A stretch of DNA of 5,364 nucleotides from CAYMTN01 sp964393335 (GTDB lineage Bacteria > Chloroflexota > Anaerolineae > Aggregatilineales > Aggregatilineaceae). The notes below the pieces were generated by a model. It made no database searches, had not been told where the DNA came from, and saw only the letters and a program-made list of their open reading frames with translations. Of this stretch, positions 1 through 4,452 are shown one piece after another (position 1 is the first letter of the stretch; every line of letters begins with the position of its first letter). The translations under genes were made by a program, and so were the position numbers. Where the stretch lies: NCBI GenBank assembly GCA_964393335.1, contig CAYMTN010000319.1:1-5364 (forward strand), given 5' to 3'.

Positions 1-2530
1 CGGGCGTGATTTCCAGGCGTGCGTTCGACCAATCCGTGTGGATGATGCCGCGCATCCCGTAGGTCATCATCGGGGCGTTGGCCGCCATGCTGTAGTAGCA
101 GGTCAGGTACTCGCTCCAATCCGGCTTGCGCACGGTGACCCACACCGCTTTGGGTGTGCTGGCCGCGTTGCCCAGGTCGAAGGTCACGTCGAAGATCGTA
201 CCGGTCATGGGCGCGACGTTCAGGTCCTGGATGACCGCCGCGCCGCTGGGGCTGGGCGTCTGGCGGTAGAACTCCAGCACACCCGCGTTGACAGTGTGTG
301 CGACTTCGCCCCAGAACGCCCACTCGGCTTCGCCCGCGCTGAAGTCGCCGTTGACTACCATATTCGAGTTGCAGGCATTCGTGGTTGCGCTCGCCACATT
401 CGAATAATCGGAATGGATGTCGTCACTGCTGCGATAGGCCCTCACCCGGTAGAAATACTCGTCTTCGCACGCCAGCCCGGTATCCTGATACGTTGTCACG
501 TTCGCGCCCACGGTGGCGATCTCGACCCAGCCGGTCAAGCCATCCACTGAGCGCTCGACGAGGTAATCTGACTCGATGCTCGAATTGTCGGTCCAGGACA
601 AATCGATTCTGAACGGTGTCAGCGGCGCGGCGGTGAGTCCTGTGGGCGCGTTGACGTCGTCGGTCAGGATCGTCAGAGTCGTCGTGGGGCGAATGGGCCG
701 GTTGGGCGTGCCTGCGGCAAACCCGAACTCGGCCGTTTCGCTGTCTTCTTCCAGATCGTCGCCGATGACGGTTACGTCCAGATCGGCCTGAATCTGACCG
801 GCGGCGAAGTTGACCGTCGTCGGGACCGTATAATCAACCCCTTGGGTCGCTGTGCCCCCAGTCACCACAATATCCACCGACGACGACGCGCTGACATCAC
901 CCAGGCGCCAAATTGTTACCATGCCGGTCACGTCCGTATCGCCTTCGGTGACGGAAAACGCCGCCGCTGCAAAATCATACGTCATTGGTAGGGTGGCGCA
1001 GCCCAGGATCGGGGCTGTGAGGTGCGCGCTAGCGTCCACATTGGCGCTGATCGTATCGCCGGAGCCTGGCCCCACCGGCCCTGCGCCGGTCGAAGCACCC
1101 CACCAGTTGCCGATTGCATCGACAATCGTCATGTCCGTGTTGACCACTGACATGTGACTGTTGCCGACAATGCACCCGTCTTCGACCGTGAGCGTGGCAT
1201 CATCCCAATTGTAGATGCCGCCGCCCGAAACGGTAGCGTCATTGTTGACCAGGATGCTGCCGGTCAGTGTTAGGCTGCTGCCATCGTTCATGATGCCGCC
1301 ACCATACGCGGCGGTGTTAACTGAGATCGTGCTGCCGGTCAGAGTTCCGGTGCTTGCCTCCCAGTTAAATATTCCGCCGCCGCTGTTTGTGACCGAATTG
1401 TTCGAGATGGTGGTGTCGGTGACGGTGAGATCGGCGGAATCAAAATTGAAAATGCCACCACCGTAAATTGCCGTGTTATCTATGATTACGGTATCACTGA
1501 TCGTTGCAGTGCTGCCGGTGCGATTTCGAATCCCGCCGCCTTGGACTCCCGTGTTGCCGGAGATGGTGCTGCCGGTCACGATCAGCGTGCCGTGATCCCA
1601 ATTCGTAATCCCCCCACCGAGCGTGACGCCCATATTGCCAGACACAGTACTATTGGTCACGGTCAGAGTCGCGTTATAGGTATTCATGATACCGCCGCCG
1701 GAATTTGCTGACGTGTTGCCAGAGACCAGGCAGTCGTCCAGCACGACTGTTGCAGCCGCGTTGCAGATACCACCGCCATCATAATAGAGTGTTGAGTTGT
1801 CAGAGACTGTGCTGCCAGTCAGGCTCAGCGAGCCGCCATTAACGTTATAGATTCCGCCACCAGATTCCGCGGCGGTGTTGCCGGTGACGGTGCTCGACTG
1901 CAATGTTACAGTTCCGCCGCCGTTTAGAATGCCGCCGCCGTAGGCGTACGCTGTATTGCCCGACACGGTGCTCGATGTTAACTCGACGTTACCACCATCG
2001 TTCGTAATCCCGCCGCCGTAGTACCCGGTATTGCCGCTGATGGTACTGCCGGTTGCGGTGAGGTCCCCGCCAGCGTTGTAGATGCCGCCAGCGGTACTGC
2101 CCGCCGAACTGGCAGTGACGGTGCTGTTGGTCAGCACCAGCGTGCCCCCGTTATAGATACCGGCGCCTTCGTAAGCGTAGCCGTTCTGCACAGTTACCTG
2201 ATTCAGCGTCAGGTTGCCGCTGCTGGTGACATAGAACACGCGCCGCCCGTTATTGCCGCTCACGTAGAATCCGCCGCCCTCGATCACGATCTCGGTCGTG
2301 ATTTGTGGCAGACTGGTGGTCAGAGTGATGTTGGCTGTCAGAGGGATGGTATCGAGGTCGGGATCGGCATTCGCTGCCGTGATGGCGTTGGCTAATTCGG
2401 TGGTAGTTGCGGCGGTGTGGGTCGCCGCCAGAGTCGTTGGGGGCCGCGCCCCGTGGGCCCAGGACCCAACTAGCAGTAGAGCCGCGATGATCAAACCGTT
2501 GCGAAAAACCAGGTGTTTGCCGAAATTCAT
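1..2530 (-). CDS. Secreted right-handed parallel beta-helix protein with Calx-beta, FN3 and C-terminal beta-sandwich domains (3' end outside window)
   Basis: The frame stays open for 843 codons from the ATG at 2530-2528 to the left edge, so the C-terminus is missing. Residues 1 to about 28 form a signal peptide: basic K5 and R10, then a hydrophobic core LIIAALLLVGSWA. Residues about 40-115 resemble the N-terminal cap of bacterial beta-helix proteins (TELANAITAANADPDLDTI). Residues 121-460 are 13 coils with GGGIxN and STVSGNT motifs, followed by GNWWGASTGAGP, a segment often seen at the end of such helices. Residues about 524-625 match a Calx-beta domain (FSVTEGD, GTATQGVDYT, VIGDDLEEDSE). Residues 629-717 match FN3 (LSWTDNS, YFYRVRAY). 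From 724 (MVVNGDFSAGEAEW) a sandwich resembling CBM4_9 begins. The likely role is an exported surface or matrix protein, perhaps an adhesin or glycan binder; this is inferred from the domains. No enzyme active site is recognisable. The start is set by AGGAG nine bases upstream and by the signal peptide. Confidence 0.9.
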   Translation of the reverse strand, partial: MNFGKHLVFRNGLIIAALLLVGSWAHGARPPTTLAATHTAATTTELANAITAANADPDLDTIPLTANITLTTSLPQITTEIVIEGGGFYVSGNNGRRVFYVTSSGNLTLNQVTVQNGYAYEGAGIYNGGTLVLTNSTVTASSAGSTAGGIYNAGGDLTATGSTISGNTGYYGGGITNDGGNVELTSSTVSGNTAYAYGGGILNGGGTVTLQSSTVTGNTAAESGGGIYNVNGGSLSLTGSTVSDNSTLYYDGGGICNAAATVVLDDCLVSGNTSANSGGGIMNTYNATLTVTNSTVSGNMGVTLGGGITNWDHGTLIVTGSTISGNTGVQGGGIRNRTGSTATISDTVIIDNTAIYGGGIFNFDSADLTVTDTTISNNSVTNSGGGIFNWEASTGTLTGSTISVNTAAYGGGIMNDGSSLTLTGSILVNNDATVSGGGIYNWDDATLTVEDGCIVGNSHMSVVNTDMTIVDAIGNWWGASTGAGPVGPGSGDTISANVDASAHLTAPILGCATLPMTYDFAAAAFSVTEGDTDVTGMVTIWRLGDVSASSSVDIVVTGGTATQGVDYTVPTTVNFAAGQIQADLDVTVIGDDLEEDSETAEFGFAAGTPNRPIRPTTTLTILTDDVNAPTGLTAAPLTPFRIDLSWTDNSSIESDYLVERSVDGLTGWVEIATVGANVTTYQDTGLACEDEYFYRVRAYRSSDDIHSDYSNVASATTNACNSNMVVNGDFSAGEAEWAFWGEVAHTVNAGVLEFYRQTPSPSGAAVIQDLNVAPMTGTIFDVTFDLGNAASTPKAVWVTVRKPDWSEYLTCYYSMAANAPMMTYGMRGIIHTDWSNARLEITP
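1151..2170 (-). repeat. 13 tandem beta-helix coils (GGGIxN / STVSGNT repeats)
   Basis: About 340 residues (121-460 of the protein) break into 13 coils averaging 26 residues. Each coil has a turn of the form (S/Y)GGGI(Y/F/M/T)N, then a beta strand such as LTLTGSTVSGNT. Gly-Gly-Gly-Ile and the Asn after it are almost invariant; the strand residues and the inserts between coils vary. The pattern resembles chlamydial polymorphic membrane protein repeats and other right-handed parallel beta-helices. At the DNA level the repeats have drifted apart, with several codons used for the conserved glycines and serines, so this is an old protein repeat and not a recent DNA duplication. Coil 6 is unusual in having two cysteines (GGGICN and DDC), and coil 13 has one. 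Confidence 0.85.
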
Positions 2531-2539
2531 CTGGGCACG

Positions 2540-2544
2540 CTCCT
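2540..2544 (-). promoter_or_regulatory. Ribosome binding site of the beta-helix gene
   Basis: AGGAG on the minus strand, nine bases before the ATG at 2530. It supports this start, which also gives the protein a clean signal peptide. Confidence 0.7.
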
Positions 2545-2650
2545 ATCTGACCAGTCGTTCGATTCCCCCTATCGCAGACAGGATGCGAATGCAATGAAAG
2601 CTGCACATAGATACATTGAGGATAGGGTTATCTGGTAGTATATACCCTTA

Positions 2651-2942
2651 TTACCGCTCCTGCCCGATCACCAGGTGGCCGATCAGCGGCGCGATCCGGT
2701 ACGGGAAGCCTGGGAACCTCAGAAGAAAGGGAGCATCCTTGGAGTGGGGTCACCCCTACGATGATACCGATTGTTCCGCGCTCTACATGAACAAGACCTC
2801 CGCCAGGAGCAGGCAAGCTGGCAATCGGGTGGGTCAGGATGACATGTTGCCCTACCCAACGCTGCTGAAGACTGCGCCAGAACGCGTCCAGCGCCTCCAG
2901 GGCCTCCAGCAGATCAGCTAGTTCCGAGTCCATCGGTCTCAT
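2651..2942 (-). pseudogene. Small unknown gene with a probable frameshift
   Basis: I do not recognise a family. From the ATG at 2942 the frame encodes a helical start (MDSELADLLEALEALDAF), then a segment that looks beta-rich (GGGLVHVERGTIGIIVGV). Codon third positions are mostly G or C at first. After about 2760 this frame becomes Arg/Pro/Ser-rich and runs on to a stop at 2628. The frame one base further along instead reads LLRFPGFPYRIAPLIGHLV and then IGQER, with almost every third position G or C, ending at the TAA at 2653-2651. The simplest reading is one gene of about 97 codons that carries a one-base insertion (or two-base loss) between roughly 2735 and 2765. Alternatives are a sequencing error or chance open frames. 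The upstream AGGA is 12 bases from the ATG, so the start is uncertain; Met at 2933 is another choice. The IS element lies about 60 bases upstream and may have separated the gene from its promoter. Confidence 0.4.
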
Positions 2943-2982
2943 TGCGTCCGTCGTTCCTCGATGACGACCCACACTTGAGTAG

Positions 2983-2994
2983 CACACGCGTGGG
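2983..2994 (+). repeat. Left arm of an inverted repeat flanking the IS element
   Basis: CACACGCGTGGG here pairs with CCCACGGTGTG at 4252-4262, with a one-base bulge. With the element removed, the arms would be about 13 bases apart and could form a hairpin. A shorter 7-of-8 pairing also exists locally between 2967-2974 and 2988-2995, so the arm might belong to that hairpin instead. Confidence 0.4.
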
Positions 2995-3001
2995 TGATCA
3001 C

Positions 3002-3026
3002 TATAATGACTCCTGAAAATGGGGCC
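3002..3026 (+). repeat. Putative left terminal inverted repeat of the IS element
   Basis: It starts TATAATGACTCCTG. Against the reverse complement of 4221-4245 (TAAAGTAACCCTCG...), 11 of 25 positions match, 7 of them in the first 11. This is weak for an inverted repeat. The call rests mainly on position relative to orfA and on resemblance to IS3-family ends. Confidence 0.4.
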
Positions 3027-3047
3027 ACAAGCTAAGGTGGATCGAAG

Positions 3048-3053
3048 TATAAT
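3048..3053 (+). promoter_or_regulatory. Possible -10 box for the transposase genes
   Basis: This is a perfect TATAAT, 22 bases before the orfA ATG. It would start transcription just upstream of the GGAGG ribosome binding site at 3066-3070. The hexamer at -35 spacing (CCACAA, 3025-3030) is poor, so a weak promoter is expected, as is usual for resident IS3 copies. Confidence 0.4.
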
Positions 3054-3075
3054 CCGAAAGCTTGTGGAGGAACGA

Positions 3076-3369
3076 ATGGGAAAGCAAAGACGACAATTCA
3101 GTGAGCAATTCAAATTCAAAGTCGCGCTGGAAGCAGCCAAAGGGTTGCGAACCGTCAACGAGATCGCCAGCGACTATAACGTACACCCCAATCAGGTAAG
3201 CACCTGGAAAAAACAGTTACTGGAAGAGGGGGCAGGCGTGTTCAGCCGGAAGAGAGCACGCGCCCAACAGGATCAGGCCGAACAAGAAGCAGCCTTATAT
3301 GAGCAAATCGGGCGACTCAAGATGGAATTAGAGTGGCTGAAAAAAAGCTGCCCGCTTCGAGTAAGGTGA
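3076..3369 (+). CDS. IS3-family transposase OrfA (DNA-binding subunit)
   Basis: A 97-residue protein of normal OrfA size. Residues 5-50 are the transposase HTH domain (RRQFSEQFKFKVALEA, then TVNEIASDYNVHPNQVSTWKKQ), which in this family binds the terminal repeats. Residues 68-90 form a leucine-zipper-like coiled coil (AALYEQIGRLKMELEWLKK) used for multimerisation. The ATG at 3076 is preferred over an in-frame ATG at 3019 because GGAGG ends five bases upstream and the HTH domain then starts at its usual place; the extra 19 residues of the longer version do not resemble the family. The 3' end overlaps orfB by 37 bases, and the A7 run near the end is the probable point of -1 frameshifting into OrfB. 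Alone, OrfA is expected to act as a regulator of transposition. Confidence 0.88.
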   Translation: MGKQRRQFSEQFKFKVALEAAKGLRTVNEIASDYNVHPNQVSTWKKQLLEEGAGVFSRKRARAQQDQAEQEAALYEQIGRLKMELEWLKKSCPLRVR

Positions 3370-4106
3370 AACGCACGATGATTGAGCCGAATCACCCTGA
3401 ACTGAGTGTGCGTCGCCAGTGCGAACTGGTCGGGCTGAACCGGGCGACATTCTACCATCAACCCAGCGGCGAAACGCAATTCAATCTGCGCTTGATGCGA
3501 CTGATTGACGAAGAATACACCCGAACACCCTTCTATGGGTATCGGAAAATGACCGCCCGCCTGAAAATGCAAGGCTATCAAGTCAATCGTAAACGGGTGG
3601 CACGACTGATGCGCACCATCGGATTACAGGCGATCTATCCGCGCCCACGCACCTCAACACCTCATCCGCAGCATAAGAAATATCCATATTTGCTGCGCGG
3701 GTTGAGCATTACGCGGCCCAATCAGGTGTGGTCAGCGGATATCACTTATGTCCCGATGCCGACCAGCTTCATGTATCTGGTCGCGGTGATGGATTGGTTC
3801 AGTCGGTTTGTATTGACCTGGCAGTTATCCAACACGCTGGATGGGCTATTCTGCCGGGAAGCGCTGCAATGCGCCTTGAACCAGGGACAACCCGACATTT
3901 TCAACACCGATCAGGGCGCGCAATTCACGGCCAACGATTTCATCGGCGAGTTGGAAGCCGCACACATCCAAATCAGCATGGATGGGCGTGGCCGCGCTTT
4001 CGACAATATCTTCATTGAACGCTTGTGGCGCAGCGTCAAATACGAAGACCTCTATGTCAAGGAGCATCCGACCGTCCCTGCGTTGGAAGGCGGGTTGCAC
4101 GACTAA
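3333..4106 (+). CDS. IS3-family transposase OrfB (DDE catalytic subunit), truncated by a premature stop
   Basis: This is the catalytic half of the transposase; the family joins strand ends through a two-metal RNase H-like fold. Numbered from the GTG at 3333, residues about 55-101 form the HTH_21-type region (FYGYRKMTARLKMQGYQVNR). The integrase core follows with D136 (WSADITYV), D193 (NTDQGAQFT) and E229 (FDNIFIERLWRSVKYED). There are 35 residues between D193 and E229, the DD(35)E spacing typical of IS3. Translation normally occurs as an OrfAB fusion by -1 frameshift; an ATG at 3378 (MIEPNHPELSVRRQ) is an alternative independent start. The TAA at 4104-4106 falls where relatives have Tyr in a GLHDYFQLYN-type motif, so the product ends at 257 residues and lacks the conserved C-terminal tail. 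Activity is doubtful although the triad is intact. Confidence 0.88.
   Translation: MAEKKLPASSKVKRTMIEPNHPELSVRRQCELVGLNRATFYHQPSGETQFNLRLMRLIDEEYTRTPFYGYRKMTARLKMQGYQVNRKRVARLMRTIGLQAIYPRPRTSTPHPQHKKYPYLLRGLSITRPNQVWSADITYVPMPTSFMYLVAVMDWFSRFVLTWQLSNTLDGLFCREALQCALNQGQPDIFNTDQGAQFTANDFIGELEAAHIQISMDGRGRAFDNIFIERLWRSVKYEDLYVKEHPTVPALEGGLHD
3339..3348 (+). other. Putative programmed -1 frameshift site (A7)
   Basis: Seven adenines (3340-3346) are read in the orfA frame as AAA AAA AGC. Slipping back one base continues as AAG CTG CCC in the orfB frame, giving a junction ELEWLKKKLPASSKV. The relative frames are exactly those expected of IS3 elements, whose active transposase is the OrfAB fusion. 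The P-site codon would re-pair as GAA, so this is not the ideal A AAA AAG heptamer. I see no obvious downstream stem-loop or pseudoknot. Confidence 0.6.
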
Positions 4107-4196
4107 TTCCAGCTCTACAACTACGAGCGCCCACACCAAAGTCTGGACTACCGCACCCCGGCCAGTGTTCATTTTGGCACTGAGGCGAGCCAATGA
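4107..4196 (+). pseudogene. Stranded C-terminal tail of OrfB
   Basis: Directly after the TAA, the same frame continues for 29 codons with the conserved IS3 tail FQLYNYERPHQSLDYRTPAS and then VHFG, ending at the TGA at 4194-4196. The motif YNxxRPHQSLxYxTPA is characteristic of the end of IS3 OrfB proteins. Because the frame is undisturbed, a single-base change of a Tyr codon (TAC or TAT) to TAA explains the break. Without readthrough this segment is not translated as part of the transposase. Confidence 0.85.
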
Positions 4197-4220
4197 TCCA
4201 CCCTATTTTGCTCGGTTTTT

Positions 4221-4245
4221 GGTCTTGACAACGAGGGTTACTTTA
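4221..4245 (+). repeat. Putative right terminal inverted repeat of the IS element
   Basis: The segment GGTCTTGACAACGAGGG followed by TTACTTTA lies 25-50 bases after the original OrfB stop, where the right end is expected. It is the weak partner of 3002-3026. The TTGACA within it is a typical outward-facing -35 of IS3-family right ends. Confidence 0.4.
4225..4230 (+). promoter_or_regulatory. Outward-facing -35 hexamer (TTGACA) at the IS right end
   Basis: This exact -35 consensus points out of the element towards the PPC-domain gene. At 16-18 bases downstream there is no -10-like hexamer in the present sequence (GGTGCC at 17), so it is probably silent where it stands. If the ends were joined in a transposon circle, it would meet the TATAAT at 3002-3007 at a spacing of 15 bases plus a short linker, close to the 17-base optimum. 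Confidence 0.45.
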
Positions 4246-4246
4246 G

Positions 4247-4420
4247 CGGTGCCCACGGTGTGTACATGAGGCAATGGTGATGACTGCTACAGGTGAAGGA
4301 GTAGAAATCGCAGCGACTTTGGGTATTACGCTAGCACCATCCAATGCTGGATCGAACGCATGGCACGCGCTGATTTGTCCGGGGAGAGGTTTCACCCTAC
4401 ACTCAAGGTCACAGCGCTTG
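4247..4420 (+). pseudogene. Frameshifted helix-turn-helix fragment
   Basis: One frame reads RCPRCVHEAMVMTATGEGVE followed by IAATLGIT. The frame one base back, from 4333, reads STIQCWIERMARADLSGER. Joined, they make EIAATLGIT-x-STIQCWIERM, the classic shape of an HTH of transposase or regulator type (AxxLGIxxSTIxxWI). A single base lost near 4330-4333 (for example, from an Arg codon between T and S) would explain the break. The fragment starts right at the IS boundary, so the element may have cut the gene, or this may be the remains of an older mobile element. Translated through, the second frame runs without a stop into the downstream gene. The evidence is short, and chance similarity is possible. 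Confidence 0.3.
4252..4262 (+). repeat. Right arm of an inverted repeat flanking the IS element
   Basis: CCCACGGTGTG is the reverse complement of CACACGCGTGGG at 2983-2994 apart from one bulged base. It lies six bases outside the inferred right end of the element. Confidence 0.4.
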
Positions 4421-4440
4421 GCGCTGGATATTACTTAGAG

Positions 4441-4446
4441 AGAGGA
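4441..4446 (+). promoter_or_regulatory. Ribosome binding site of the PPC-domain gene
   Basis: AGAGGA lies six bases before the ATG at 4453. It decides the start against an upstream in-frame ATG at 4360, which would add 31 residues in front of the signal peptide and has no comparable site. Confidence 0.65.
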
Positions 4447-4452
4447 TCATTG

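Larger units (their letters stand above)
3002..4245 (+). mobile_element. IS3-family insertion sequence, about 1.24 kb
   Basis: The element has the standard IS3 layout: an HTH-containing orfA, an overlapping orfB in the -1 frame with a DD(35)E catalytic core, and short imperfect terminal repeats. The length suits the family. The left boundary is placed at TATAATGACTCCTGAAAA, which resembles my recollection of the IS2 left end; the right boundary is placed at GTTACTTTA. The ends match at only 7 of their first 11 bases, and I see no convincing target duplication, so each boundary could be off by several bases. The left end could instead be the TGACTCC at 3007. OrfB contains a premature stop, so this copy is probably unable to move by itself. 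I do not assign a subgroup within IS3. Confidence 0.8.

Noticed and set aside
38..1466. Several plus-strand open frames of 71-170 codons
   Set aside because: All lie opposite the continuous minus-strand beta-helix frame. Their products are low-complexity translations of the complementary repeats.
1151..2170. CRISPR array or DNA-level tandem repeat
   Set aside because: The periodicity is in the protein (about 26 residues). The DNA copies differ, there are no spacers, and the frame is continuous.
2250..2606. A 118-codon minus-strand frame overlapping the start of the beta-helix gene
   Set aside because: The product is Arg/His/Ser-rich with no recognisable fold. The overlapping frame from 2530 has the signal peptide, the ribosome binding site and the beta-helix cap.
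2637..2642. TATACT on the minus strand as a -10 box for the beta-helix gene
   Set aside because: The matching -35 position reads GGGCAG, far from consensus, and the box is over 100 bases from the ATG. That is too weak to call.
2616..2921. A 101-codon plus-strand frame opposite the small gene remnant
   Set aside because: It has no motif, poor codon pattern and no ribosome binding site. The minus strand reads more like protein here.
2967..2995. Local hairpin ACCCACAC / GCGTGGGT as a terminator
   Set aside because: The stem has a mismatch, the loop is 13 bases and no T-run follows, so it does not qualify as an intrinsic terminator.
2975..3007. TTGAGT (2975-2980) with TATAAT (3002-3007) as a promoter into the IS
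   Set aside because: The spacing is 21 bases, too long for a standard sigma-70 promoter. The TATAAT is better explained as part of the IS end.
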